The position numbers and the translations under genes are program-made. Source: a bacterium (lineage in GTDB: Bacteria > UBP4 > UBA4092 > JAOAEQ01). Taken from it: a stretch of DNA of 64,000 nucleotides. A model generated the notes under the pieces. It had not been told where the DNA came from. It worked only from the letters and a program-made list of their open reading frames with translations, and made no database searches. The stretch spans positions 59,338 through 123,337 of the forward strand of contig JAOAEQ010000008.1 in the NCBI GenBank assembly GCA_026416715.1, read 5' to 3'. Shown in pieces: positions 24,682 through 34,633 of the stretch (positions are counted from its first letter, which is position 1; the number at the start of each line of letters is the position of its first letter).

Positions 24682-26403
24682 ATGAGAAAATGGATTTTAG
24701 CAAAACCCGATACCAATACGGTTCATAATCTTGTCGAACGAACCGGGATGTCACGATTGCTTGCCCTGCTATTAGTGAATCGCAACATTGTGGTTCCGGA
24801 ATCTGTTACTGAAGAACTTATGCCATCGTTTGACCTTCTACACGATCCATTTATGTTTCCACAGATGGACCGTGCGGTGCATCGAGTAATTCAAGCCATT
24901 TCCCAAAAAACTCCTATCCTAATCTACGGTGACTATGACGCGGATGGATTAACCGGCACTGCGCTATTATATTCTTGTTTACGCAAATATACTGACCGAG
25001 TATACTACTATATTCCCCATCGGATTGAAGAAGGATACGGACTGAATACAACAGCAGTTGAAAAGGCAAAACGAGATAATATCAATTTGATTATAACCGT
25101 AGATTGTGGAATTACCGCACTTGAGGAAGCCGAATTAGCGAAACAATTACATATAGATTTAATTATTACCGATCACCATATCGGCATCGACGTTCTGCCG
25201 AGGGCGACGGCTATTCTCCATACTCAAGCGCCGGATACTCCAGAACGATATCGCGAATTAGCGGGTGTTGGTGTAGCGTATAAATTCGCGCAAGCGATCT
25301 CTGCAATGGTTGAGCACCGGCGGGAACTAGCGAAATTCGAATTAATAGATGCATTAGACTTAGTTGCTATTGGTACCATTTGTGATGTTGTTTCGTTAGT
25401 AGGCGAAAATCGGTTATTAACCAAATTCGGAATTCAGCAGTTGCAACGAACAACCCGCCCGGGTCTACGAGCATTATTAGCTATTTCGAGATTAGGAAAT
25501 AAACACATTTCCGCGTCGCAGGTAGCGTTTAGTCTAGGGCCGCGATTAAATGCAGCCGGGCGAATAGCACATTCTGATACGGCATTGCGTTTATTACTTA
25601 GCGATAGTCCGGAACAAGCAAATGAACTTGCCCACAAAGTGGATGAGTTAAACCGCGATCGGCGTCAACTTGAATCCGAACTGTTCACTAGAGCTGAAGA
25701 AAAAATTCTTTCGGAAACAGATTTAATTCGAAATCGAGCGATAGTGTTATGGAATGAATCTTGGCATCAAGGTATTTTGGGGGTCGTCGCCGGCAAGATT
25801 GCGGAAAAATATCAGCGGCCAGTAGCGTTGTTAGGATTTGATGGAGTTCGCTGGTCAGGTTCGGTTCGTAGCATTGATGGCTTCGATTTGATTTCCGCGT
25901 TACGGTGCTGTGATTCGCTGACAAATTACGGTGGGCACGCAAAAGCAGCAGGTATTGCTGTTGATCCTGCGAACTTGAATCTATTTTGCGAACAGTTTTA
26001 TACGGTAGCAAATCAACGAATGGCTAAACTCGAACTGATATCACCGCTTGCAATAGATGCAGAAGTAAATCTTGCGGAATTATCATTCAAATTCCTGAAA
26101 GAAGAGCTGCCGCGACTAGAACCATTCGGAATGGGGTATCCGGAACCAACATTTTTAGTTCGTCACGCAACCATAAGCGATGAACCTAAATTAATGAAGG
26201 AGAAACATCTTAAATTCCGTATTCGTAGTCCGGAGAATATCTCCTGTACGGGAATGATGTATCGTTATGTAGATCACGAACCGGATTCAGTTCCGATAAC
26301 CTATGGGGAAACATACGATATCGTTTTTACGCCACGACTGCATTCCTATCAGGGAACAGAAACAATTGAATTAGTAATTAAAGATATTCGGCCATCCCAA
26401 TAG
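24682..26403 (+). CDS. recJ: single-stranded-DNA exonuclease RecJ
   Basis: 573 residues from ATG 24682. DHH-family motifs are complete: GDYDADGLTGTALL (83-96), TVDCGITALEE, ITDHHIGID (DHH at 164-166) and, in the DHHA1 domain, YGGHAKAAGIAV. RecJ degrades single-stranded DNA 5' to 3' in recombination and repair. A TTG two codons earlier (24676) is in frame. The gene stands alone after the PpiC gene. Confidence 0.95.
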   Translation: MRKWILAKPDTNTVHNLVERTGMSRLLALLLVNRNIVVPESVTEELMPSFDLLHDPFMFPQMDRAVHRVIQAISQKTPILIYGDYDADGLTGTALLYSCLRKYTDRVYYYIPHRIEEGYGLNTTAVEKAKRDNINLIITVDCGITALEEAELAKQLHIDLIITDHHIGIDVLPRATAILHTQAPDTPERYRELAGVGVAYKFAQAISAMVEHRRELAKFELIDALDLVAIGTICDVVSLVGENRLLTKFGIQQLQRTTRPGLRALLAISRLGNKHISASQVAFSLGPRLNAAGRIAHSDTALRLLLSDSPEQANELAHKVDELNRDRRQLESELFTRAEEKILSETDLIRNRAIVLWNESWHQGILGVVAGKIAEKYQRPVALLGFDGVRWSGSVRSIDGFDLISALRCCDSLTNYGGHAKAAGIAVDPANLNLFCEQFYTVANQRMAKLELISPLAIDAEVNLAELSFKFLKEELPRLEPFGMGYPEPTFLVRHATISDEPKLMKEKHLKFRIRSPENISCTGMMYRYVDHEPDSVPITYGETYDIVFTPRLHSYQGTETIELVIKDIRPSQ

Positions 26404-26502
26404 AATGATCAATGGACACCGAAGGTCAAAGAAAACAACTGAGTAATTCTGTTCAGTTTATATAGGCAATAGGAAAATCAACCAATAAAGGGAGGGGAAA
26501 AG

Positions 26503-26988
26503 ATGACATTAAAAAAAATTTTTGGTTGGCTTGTTTTTCTTGGGATACTCTGCGGGGTGGTTTACTTCTTCTGGGAACCAGGAAAACTGATTATTTCGAA
26601 TCTGATTAGAGAATATACACCAGCACCAACGCGGCCACCAGAACAAGCAGCGGCTGGGTTCGGTATTGCGATTGATCAAGCAGCGGACGGATTAACCGGC
26701 GCAACTCAGGTTGGGGCTCTGCAGCGCGCGAAAACGAAAATTTCCGATGCAGAACTTGCGGTAATTCGCAATGCGGTATTTGAATTTCAAAGCCGATTTA
26801 ACCGAATGCCGAATAATCTTGACGAGCTCCAGCAAACCGGGAGTTTATCAGGTTCTTCAGGGTTAAACGACCCGTGGGGAACAAAATATCAATCGAAATT
26901 AGTGAATAATAAGTTCTATATCATAACGGCGGGACCGGATAAAGCGTTCGGTACTTCTGACGACCAGGAAATTGAAATTAACCGATAA
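26503..26988 (+). CDS. membrane-anchored GspG-like C-terminal domain protein
   Basis: 161 residues. One N-terminal transmembrane helix (WLVFLGILCGVVYFFW), a Pro/Ala-rich linker, then a domain ending NDPWGTKYQSK followed by AGPDKAFGTSDD, the hallmark of the GspG major pseudopilin C-terminus with its calcium-binding Asp residues. The prepilin leader (G-FTLVE) is missing, so this is not processed as a pilin. GGGAGGGG precedes the ATG. Function unknown; it may mimic or dock to pseudopilins. Confidence 0.75.
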   Translation: MTLKKIFGWLVFLGILCGVVYFFWEPGKLIISNLIREYTPAPTRPPEQAAAGFGIAIDQAADGLTGATQVGALQRAKTKISDAELAVIRNAVFEFQSRFNRMPNNLDELQQTGSLSGSSGLNDPWGTKYQSKLVNNKFYIITAGPDKAFGTSDDQEIEINR

Positions 26989-27244
26989 ATAATGAGCAAA
27001 GTGATAGTATATCGTTAATTAGTAACGGTTATGGTTGAATTAGAATCGCCGAGTTCATCAATTTTCGGTATTTCTGATTTATAGTAATGGATAGCGAGTT
27101 CGTTCTTTACCTAGTAGAGTAAAGACTACATATCAATTGTTTTCGGCGAATATACCTTGCATACGGTTCCAGTATCTCATATTATATTTGCTTAACCTCG
27201 GAAATGTAACTTGTTTTTCGACAGCAAAAAAGATGATATATACG

Positions 27245-28465
27245 TTACCAGGAACGAACGATGACAAGTATGATCGCAATAAGCGTGACGATAATAATCG
27301 GGATAAGCATTTGCCGGTACGTTTTGAATAAATCTGCGTTAAAATATTCGTTGGTTAAAATCAAACAGAGATGTACGGGCGATAATAAAACCCCGATAAA
27401 CCCACCAGCGTATCCAAGCATAACATAGTTCATATTCAACTCCGGCGTTAGCATAAACGGAAGTACAACCGGAAACGCTACCCCAACGAATGCTTGCGTA
27501 ACCCCAGTAATTAATCCGATAATAAAGGGTACCAGAAAAATGATAGCTGGTGGGATAAAGTTTAGTTGCGATAGAAATTCGGGAATAATGCTAACAATTT
27601 CGGTTACTTCCAGCATCCATTTGAATGCCATAACGCCGAAAACTAATGTTATTGTTGAATAAGAAACAGTTTCTCGCGCGGTTTCCCAAGCAAGTTTTGG
27701 ACCAACATGATTTATTAAGGTGACTAACGGCAGAATTAGAAGAAGAGTTGTGAATAAATCTGCTTTGAATATGAGCACACTACTGACAATAACGAGAATT
27801 GGCCATACTCCTTGCAAAATAGATTTGATACTTACGAGTCGTTCTCGTTCCGTTGAAACGATATTTTTCCCCGCATGTGACGTTGCATAAATATAGACTA
27901 ATCCGGTGGTAATCGCACTTAATGTTAGCGGGAATAAACTATAGATGATCTGACGTACCGGCACCTTGAAAATCACGCTACTTAATATCACCCCGGGATA
28001 TAAGGGTAAAATATATTCCCAGACGTGACGGAACCAATAGTTATAGAACGTTTTCTGTTCCGGAGTTAGATTTGTATTCTGGGCAACCGTGTCAACCATT
28101 GGTGCGGTTAGCATAGCGCCGCCTGGCATGGGAAGCAACCCGCCTACTGCTGGGATTATTGCAAGAATTAGACGGTTATCGACAAAAAGTTTCTTAAGCC
28201 CAGAGACGAATCGGTCAAGATACCCTAACTTTTCCAATAAATCGCCGAAAAATTGGATTAAGAGTATTACCGCTATCAAATATAGCGTATCTTTGTCGAT
28301 GATACTTTGCCAAATTGCAAGTCCGGTTTTGAAAAATGAAAAGGTAACTGACATTCCTAATACTGCAGTACCGATGAGCAAAGCAATTCCTAAATCACAC
28401 TTTACCCGAACTAAAATAATAATGAGAATTAGGCAACCCATTAGACTAATTAAAGGATAGAGCAT
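27245..28465 (-). CDS. DUF401 family membrane permease-like protein
   Basis: 406 residues, about ten transmembrane helices. The central segments LLPMPGGAMLTAPMVD and FRHVWEYILPLYPG match the DUF401 family, which is distantly related to gluconate and other anion permeases of the IT superfamily. No substrate is known. It is convergent with the upstream gene and divergent from the glycosyltransferase that follows. Confidence 0.82.
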   Translation of the reverse strand: MLYPLISLMGCLILIIILVRVKCDLGIALLIGTAVLGMSVTFSFFKTGLAIWQSIIDKDTLYLIAVILLIQFFGDLLEKLGYLDRFVSGLKKLFVDNRLILAIIPAVGGLLPMPGGAMLTAPMVDTVAQNTNLTPEQKTFYNYWFRHVWEYILPLYPGVILSSVIFKVPVRQIIYSLFPLTLSAITTGLVYIYATSHAGKNIVSTERERLVSIKSILQGVWPILVIVSSVLIFKADLFTTLLLILPLVTLINHVGPKLAWETARETVSYSTITLVFGVMAFKWMLEVTEIVSIIPEFLSQLNFIPPAIIFLVPFIIGLITGVTQAFVGVAFPVVLPFMLTPELNMNYVMLGYAGGFIGVLLSPVHLCLILTNEYFNADLFKTYRQMLIPIIIVTLIAIILVIVRSW

Positions 28466-28571
28466 AAAAACAAATACGTAGTTTGAGATCTAAGTAGATA
28501 GGAAAAAACTAAATTACTCGGGTCTCAAATCCCGAATTACAATACTCACCTAGTTAATCCTTAGCAATAAT

Positions 28572-28580
28572 TGGTATAAT
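28572..28580 (+). promoter_or_regulatory. extended -10 promoter before the glycosyltransferase cluster
   Basis: TGGTATAAT carries the TGn extension and a perfect TATAAT. The -35 region 17 bp upstream is weak, which extended -10 promoters tolerate. It would start transcripts near 28587, about 38 nt before the ATG at 28625. Confidence 0.45.
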
Positions 28581-28624
28581 GAAAAAAATTATATCAGAAA
28601 TTGTTCATCTGATAGTGAAATATT

Positions 28625-30256
28625 ATGATATTCCAGGAAAATAAAAAGAGTCTCCCGATTTTACTAGTTCTTCTGCTAGCGATATTTGTTCGCCTGATTG
28701 GCTTGCAGTACGGACTACCGGACGATTTCCGACCAGATGAACGAAACATTATTCAGACTGCGGTTCGATTCGGAGCAACCGGTGATTTTAATCCGCACGT
28801 TTTTGTATATCCGAGTTTATACTATTATACGTTGTTTATTGTCTATAGTATAACTTATTTTGTACTATATTTATTCCAACATATTAGCTGGCATCAATTC
28901 TGGTCAATACCCTTATTAATGCCGACCGCGATGGTAACCCTAGCGCGATTAACTACGGTTATATTCAGCGTTGCAACGGTATATCTGGTATATCGACTGG
29001 GGAAAGATGCGTATAATCAAATGGTCGGACTACTTTCCGCATTTTTGTTATCTTTAACTTATTTGCATGTTCGCGATTCCCATTTTGGAACAACCGATGT
29101 TCCGAGCACGTTCTTCTTTATGTTAGCATTATGGTTTGCAGTCCGACTTGTTCGAAAGCCGGTTTTACAAAATTTTCTCTGGTTCGGTATCTTCGCTGGT
29201 CTCGCTATCGGAACAAAATATAATACCGGAATGATTCTGGTTGCATTACTAACCAGTTATTATCTGGTTATTAGAAACCGGAGCATCTCCGACAAAGAAA
29301 AACGGAATAAGTATAGTTATTATTTAACTATAGCGATTTTAGCGACAGGGGTAGCATTTATTATTTCAACACCATTTGCACTACTCGATTTTTCAACGTT
29401 CAAATCAGATTTTATGGCGAATGTACATAATTTACGGTATGGCCATCGGGGGATTGATTTAGGTCTCGGATGGGGGTATCATCTGAAATTTACGCTATAT
29501 CATGGATTAGGGTTACCCTATGTATTGGCTGCAGGTATCGGACTTGCCTATGCACTTTGGAAACGAACCGCAGTCGATTATATCCTAGTTATCCAAACAA
29601 TATGTTATTATGTTTGGATTAGTAGCGGAAAGACCGTTTTTGTTCGATATCTTATTCCATTAATGCCGTTAATAGCCATATTAACCGCGCGGTGGATTAG
29701 TGAAATGGTTACAGAGTTCTCGTTGCGAAAACCGATTATGAATTATGGCAGCTCGACTTTAGTTAGTCTTATTATTCTTTCCGGCTCAATATATAATCTT
29801 AGCTATTTTGATTATCTGCTACAGCAAAAAGACACCCGGACATTAGCCCGCGAATGGATTCAAGCGACGATACCACCGCAGACTAAAATTGCTATGGACG
29901 GATGGCAGGGGAAACCGCAATTAAATGAAACTGAATATCAGTTAGTTTATATCGGAATGCCTGATAACAAAAAAGATTGGGTGCAACCGAAGTATATTGA
30001 CGAGTTAATCTATGGATATAATGTTGAGATTTTAGTAATAGATTACCATCCATTACCCTATTCTACTCCACCGCACTATTTACAGGGATATCAGCCAGGA
30101 CGGTTACTTGCGAATATAGCGCCGGTTACACCGGAACTGAGCGGATTCGGACGAGCAGTATTTGATATGCAGGATGCCTTTTACATTCCGTATGGGAATT
30201 TTGCCGGATATCGCCGTGGTGGTCCTTGGATTCGAATCTATGATATAACTCGCTAG
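28625..30256 (+). CDS. GT39/ArnT-like membrane glycosyltransferase
   Basis: 543 residues with about ten transmembrane helices. Near the N-terminus GLPDDFRPDERNI supplies the acidic residues of a GT-C active site, and HVFVYPSLYYY follows. LSLTYLHVRDSHFGTTDVP is typical of PMT_2/GT39 proteins that move sugar from a polyprenyl carrier to protein or lipid. It opens a set of three plus-strand sugar-transfer genes. Acceptor unknown. Confidence 0.85.
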   Translation: MIFQENKKSLPILLVLLLAIFVRLIGLQYGLPDDFRPDERNIIQTAVRFGATGDFNPHVFVYPSLYYYTLFIVYSITYFVLYLFQHISWHQFWSIPLLMPTAMVTLARLTTVIFSVATVYLVYRLGKDAYNQMVGLLSAFLLSLTYLHVRDSHFGTTDVPSTFFFMLALWFAVRLVRKPVLQNFLWFGIFAGLAIGTKYNTGMILVALLTSYYLVIRNRSISDKEKRNKYSYYLTIAILATGVAFIISTPFALLDFSTFKSDFMANVHNLRYGHRGIDLGLGWGYHLKFTLYHGLGLPYVLAAGIGLAYALWKRTAVDYILVIQTICYYVWISSGKTVFVRYLIPLMPLIAILTARWISEMVTEFSLRKPIMNYGSSTLVSLIILSGSIYNLSYFDYLLQQKDTRTLAREWIQATIPPQTKIAMDGWQGKPQLNETEYQLVYIGMPDNKKDWVQPKYIDELIYGYNVEILVIDYHPLPYSTPPHYLQGYQPGRLLANIAPVTPELSGFGRAVFDMQDAFYIPYGNFAGYRRGGPWIRIYDITR

Positions 30257-30351
30257 TGAGCCCAACTTTGAGCTGAAAAATAATCTCCAACTCCAAAAGG
30301 TTGACCTATGCAATAAACTCGGTCGAAGTCGAGGCGCGAGGGTTTTTAAAT

Positions 30352-31902
30352 ATGAAATTATATCCAACTATGGTATTTGGAATATCAGCGATTATTTTTT
30401 TAATGCAGGTATGTTTTTTCTGGCAATTTACCGCAGATGATGCGTTTATCTCATTTCGATATGCCGCGAATTTCGCTGCTGGGAATGGGTTGACCTGGAA
30501 TCCGGGCGAACCGCATATTGAAGGATATACCAGCTGGCTATGGACCTTATTAATGACTATCCCACATTGGCTTAATATTGATACGGTCTTGTTCTCTAAA
30601 CTAACCGGGATAATTATTACGATACTTTATCTGTCCATAACCTATCGATTTTTTCGATTGATAGTAATCTGGCCAGAACCTGACCACAAAAAGCGTCCCG
30701 CTATGTTTGGAATAATTATGCTCGTTTGTTTTTCCGGAACGGCAGTGCATGCAATTTCAGGAATGGAAACAGCGTTATCTACGTTATTTATAACCGTATT
30801 TCTCTATCAGCTAATGTTCAATACCGTATATCCGACCGACAAACCTGCCTATATTTTGCCGTTAATCGGACTCTTTGCCGGATTAACCCGTCCGGAAAAC
30901 AACCTACTAGTTCTCACCGGGTTAAGTTCTATCACCATTGTTATGCCAACCCTGAAAAGATGGTTATTCATTAGGCAGTGTTTGTTGTTTTATCTTCTCC
31001 CTGGACTAATCTATTTTCTCTGGCGATGGGCATATTACGGTCAATTATTTCCATTGCCGTTTTATATCAAAACGACTGCACCACCATATGTATCTGGGTT
31101 AGGGTCATGGTTTGGTTTGTTAAAATATCTTACTCTGCATTTTGCTATTTTTTTGTTTATCGGATTAACGAAACTACGTAAGGAATTGTTACCAGTAATT
31201 ATTTCATCTGGAATATTACTAGTATTTTTTGCTGTCCCATCACACATTATGGGATTTAACTGGCGATACTTTTTCCCGTTAATACCATTCATATTCATTA
31301 TCGCGACTAGAGGAGTAGTTATCTTCGCTAATTGGTTGCAACGGCATCTATCGCTAGCCATCAATTCGGAGCAAACCGTTTGGCATATAGTTGTATCCAG
31401 TTTATGTATATGTATCTCACTAGGTTTTCTATCGGAACTACCTACCGAAATTAAGCGCAAACAAACTTATGCACGCGGATTAACTACCGCTCATATTACG
31501 CTCGGCAAAAAACTCGCTGAACTAAAATCGGATTACATCTTTGAAAACCGGACTAACCCAACTTCTCTGACACTAGCGATTGCGGATGCCGGCGCGGTCC
31601 CTTATTATTCCCGGTGGCGGACCATAGATACCTATGGGCTCAATAACCCTGCAATAGCATTAACTGGAAACCGTGATCCGAAGATAATTTTTGCACAGAA
31701 CCCTGACATCCTCGTGCTGATTTCTGAATCCGACTCAATATTTATACCGAAACTACCTTGGGAACAATCTCTATACAACACGGCGATACAGTGCGGTATG
31801 GTTCCAATTAAAATATTACCATTTCGGGTCAATGACTACTATTTGTGGGTTATGGCACATCCGGATACGACAATTGCACACAGGCTTGAAAAATGGAGGT
31901 AA
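30352..31902 (+). CDS. GT-C type membrane glycosyltransferase
   Basis: About 516 residues from ATG 30352. The first loop reads FTADDAFISFRYAANFAAGNGLTW, broken here as ADDAFISFRYA then GNGLTWNPGE, a pattern of GT-C enzymes related to arabinosyl- and mannosyltransferases with a DD motif. Around ten helices follow and a C-terminal periplasmic part. The upstream TTG at 30301 lacks support. Its stop is 3 bp before the next gene, whose ribosome-binding site (GGAGG) lies inside its end, so the two are co-translated. Confidence 0.82.
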   Translation: MKLYPTMVFGISAIIFLMQVCFFWQFTADDAFISFRYAANFAAGNGLTWNPGEPHIEGYTSWLWTLLMTIPHWLNIDTVLFSKLTGIIITILYLSITYRFFRLIVIWPEPDHKKRPAMFGIIMLVCFSGTAVHAISGMETALSTLFITVFLYQLMFNTVYPTDKPAYILPLIGLFAGLTRPENNLLVLTGLSSITIVMPTLKRWLFIRQCLLFYLLPGLIYFLWRWAYYGQLFPLPFYIKTTAPPYVSGLGSWFGLLKYLTLHFAIFLFIGLTKLRKELLPVIISSGILLVFFAVPSHIMGFNWRYFFPLIPFIFIIATRGVVIFANWLQRHLSLAINSEQTVWHIVVSSLCICISLGFLSELPTEIKRKQTYARGLTTAHITLGKKLAELKSDYIFENRTNPTSLTLAIADAGAVPYYSRWRTIDTYGLNNPAIALTGNRDPKIIFAQNPDILVLISESDSIFIPKLPWEQSLYNTAIQCGMVPIKILPFRVNDYYLWVMAHPDTTIAHRLEKWR

Positions 31903-31905
31903 TGT

Positions 31906-33072
31906 ATGAATGTAGGCATTATCACTGATTCTTATCTGCCAATAGTCGGTGGTGCGGAAATACATATAGCCAATTTAGCTCGAGTTTTAACAGCAGCGGG
32001 AATTCAAATTGAAATTTACACGATTACTGAAGGTTGGTCAGAGTACGACCAAATTCGGATTCATCGATATCCACGATCGCCAAACCATCAACGGTATCGC
32101 TATTTCCTTTATATTCCTTATCTACTTAGAACGGTTAAAAACCTCTATCAATTTTCGAAAGATAAAAATGTTCTCCATTGCCACTATACCTCCTATTTAA
32201 CCGCCATATCTGTCCTTGTTTCGAAATTCCGCCATATACCGGTCGTGGTCACTTTACATGGTGCTGGTACGTTAGATTCGTCTACGCGTCGGTCGAGATT
32301 TGGGTGGATATATCGCTTTCTATCATTAAAATTCGCTACGTATATTATCTCAACTAGTAATGAAATGGCATCGTTGGCTCGGAAATACGTTCCATCGAAT
32401 AAAATAACCGTTATTCCAAACGGAGTAGATACGCGCCGATTTTCACCGAGAAAAATGCAGAATAAAGGAAATAAAATAATTGTGCTAACCGCCCGACGAC
32501 TGGTTCCGAAAAACGGTGTCCAATATCTTATCGAAGCGATACCAGCGGTATTGAATCAAATAGATGATATTGAATTTCATATTATTGGAACCGGAGAATT
32601 AGAAGAGTATATCCGCAAGCGAGTCAAACTTCTCGAGATAGAACAGTATGTAAAATTTTTTGGAAAAATTGAAAACGAACAATTACCTGACTATTTATCA
32701 AATGCGGATATCGTAGTATTTCCATCTCGGGCAGAGTCAACCAGTATCGCGTGTTTAGAAGCAATGGCTATGGGCAAGGCAGTCATCGCAAGTGCGGTAG
32801 GTGGATATCCGGATTTACTTGGAGATAACCAGCGCGGGATTCTGGTCAACTTATTTGATACCGAAACTTCAACATATTCTGCACCGTTGTCACTGCCCGA
32901 CGAGAAGTTAGCCCTATTAGCTAATGCGATAGTCCGATTAGCGAAAAATCAAATGTTACGAGAAGAACTGGGAACAAACGCTCGCGAGTTTGTGGTAACC
33001 TATTATGATTGGCGGGAATTAACTCGACGAATTATTGAAATTTATACTACCGTTATTCGAAGTAAAGTTTAA
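31906..33072 (+). CDS. GT4 family glycosyltransferase
   Basis: 388 residues, soluble GT-B fold. N-terminal Gly-rich start GGAEIHIANLARVL and C-terminal FPSRAESTSIACLEAMAMGKAVIAS with the E-x7-E motif of retaining GT4 enzymes that use nucleotide sugars on the cytosolic face. It is tightly linked to the upstream membrane transferase, suggesting one pathway that builds and then attaches a surface glycan. Confidence 0.92.
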   Translation: MNVGIITDSYLPIVGGAEIHIANLARVLTAAGIQIEIYTITEGWSEYDQIRIHRYPRSPNHQRYRYFLYIPYLLRTVKNLYQFSKDKNVLHCHYTSYLTAISVLVSKFRHIPVVVTLHGAGTLDSSTRRSRFGWIYRFLSLKFATYIISTSNEMASLARKYVPSNKITVIPNGVDTRRFSPRKMQNKGNKIIVLTARRLVPKNGVQYLIEAIPAVLNQIDDIEFHIIGTGELEEYIRKRVKLLEIEQYVKFFGKIENEQLPDYLSNADIVVFPSRAESTSIACLEAMAMGKAVIASAVGGYPDLLGDNQRGILVNLFDTETSTYSAPLSLPDEKLALLANAIVRLAKNQMLREELGTNAREFVVTYYDWRELTRRIIEIYTTVIRSKV

Positions 33073-33192
33073 TTTTCAAAACTCGGGCATCAAGCTTTTC
33101 TAAAATCCTGCACTGGAAATTTTTGAATCAATAGGATGGATTGGTGAAAACGAAAGGATTGGTTTTAAACTCTTTGGTTTTCACAGATTAAG

Positions 33193-33201
33193 TGATATAA
33201 T
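33193..33201 (+). promoter_or_regulatory. extended -10 promoter element
   Basis: TGATATAAT, with TGn and a perfect TATAAT, lies 28 bp before the ATG of the discoidin-domain protein at 33230. No good -35. Confidence 0.4.
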
Positions 33202-33229
33202 TTATTAATTATCATTGAGTAAAAGTCCT

Positions 33230-34633
33230 ATGGAAAGATCAATAGTTATAATCATACTAATTGCGTTAGCTAGTTTAGCGTTAGGTACGATAAGCCGAGC
33301 AGATTTAGTTTATCTCCAAAATGGTAAAGTGATTGACGGTGAGATCAGTGAGACCGTAACTGGAATGGTACTGATTAAAGGGAAAGGAGGAACATTCACG
33401 GTAGACCCGGCGATGGTATTACGAATTGTTCAGCAGAATGGTTCTGAATCTGAATCAATATTCAATTGGTATCTAGAGGTTGGTAGCGTAATTAGGTATG
33501 AGGAAGCGGAAACGATACAATCTGCGCTGAATTCGCTTGGATATCCTTCGGTGCAGATAGTTGATGACCCGCCGTATTATCGAGTTTGGTTGGGTCCGGT
33601 TCGAAAAGAAAGCGAAACGATTGCGATTGCGCGACGGATAGCCTCAACGAATTTGCCAATCGCAGGAATTACTGGAAGAAAATTGTTCCGGTTAGTATCA
33701 GAACCCGGATCCGCGAGCATTTCATCAACAGCAGTGATTGAACAAAATATTGCATTATCGTTCAATGGCGCGCGAGTTACCACAGATAGCCAACTCGTAG
33801 AGTATCCGGCAGAAAACGCTATTGACGGGAATAGTGTTGACCTAGCGAGTCGCTGGGTTTCCGATTCGAGTTTTAATCCGCATTGGCTTGAAGTTGAGTT
33901 CGGAACTATGAAACCGTTTAGTCGCATCGAATTATATACTGGTGAAGCGCATCAGTTCGATTATCTATTGCGCGATTTTTCGCTTCAATACTGGAGCGGA
34001 ACAGAATGGATTGATATTCCCGGGACGAGGAAAAAGAATAATCTAATTGAGAATCCAATATTTACCTTTACCGAACTGACCGCACAAAAAGTTCGACTCT
34101 ATATTACCCACGGAAGTAAACGAGATAACATTGCCCGGGTTTACGAACTGCGCATTTTGACCCGAGAACTCTTTCAGCCAAAAGACCGCAAACTTTATTC
34201 ATCTGAGAGCATCCGCAATTATCAGGTTCAGCTCCTTAGTCCGACTTCATTATTAACTTCCAAACCGACAATTATTGTTGCTACTACCACCTGGTATCCG
34301 CTATTCTGTTCGGTTCGATATACCGCTGAAAATTCCGCAGTATTTACTGCGAGTATCCTTCCGGAAGCAACTGAGTTCTGGACCAACGCGGACCTACGCC
34401 GTTCTCTGGAGATAAGCGCGGATGATTATCATACTACGATTCATTTCGATACAGAACATACCCCGGGGTATTCGAACCTGCGCGGATCTGGAACCATCTC
34501 ATTTCAATTGAAATCAAAATCACCAGCTAGTCCTGGACTTTATCAAAAAATCCTGCGGATAAGTCTCCTAAATCCAGAAAATCGAAGTTCTTTAGTATTC
34601 CAAGAGATTCCGTTTACTCTTCAAGTGGAATAA
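33230..34633 (+). CDS. exported protein with SPOR-like and discoidin-like domains
   Basis: 467 residues from ATG 33230. A signal peptide ends near GTISRADL. Next comes a short KVIDGEISE-type strand repeat, then a region (EEAETIQSALNSLGYPSVQI, YRVWLGPVRKESETIAIA) that has the layout of SPOR peptidoglycan-binding domains. The middle part (NAIDGNSVDLASRWVSD, WLEVEFG, RVYELRIL) is an F5/8 type C (discoidin) fold that binds carbohydrate or surface ligands. The last 130 residues look like a beta-sandwich. Likely a cell-envelope or surface-binding protein. Confidence 0.72.
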   Translation: MERSIVIIILIALASLALGTISRADLVYLQNGKVIDGEISETVTGMVLIKGKGGTFTVDPAMVLRIVQQNGSESESIFNWYLEVGSVIRYEEAETIQSALNSLGYPSVQIVDDPPYYRVWLGPVRKESETIAIARRIASTNLPIAGITGRKLFRLVSEPGSASISSTAVIEQNIALSFNGARVTTDSQLVEYPAENAIDGNSVDLASRWVSDSSFNPHWLEVEFGTMKPFSRIELYTGEAHQFDYLLRDFSLQYWSGTEWIDIPGTRKKNNLIENPIFTFTELTAQKVRLYITHGSKRDNIARVYELRILTRELFQPKDRKLYSSESIRNYQVQLLSPTSLLTSKPTIIVATTTWYPLFCSVRYTAENSAVFTASILPEATEFWTNADLRRSLEISADDYHTTIHFDTEHTPGYSNLRGSGTISFQLKSKSPASPGLYQKILRISLLNPENRSSLVFQEIPFTLQVE

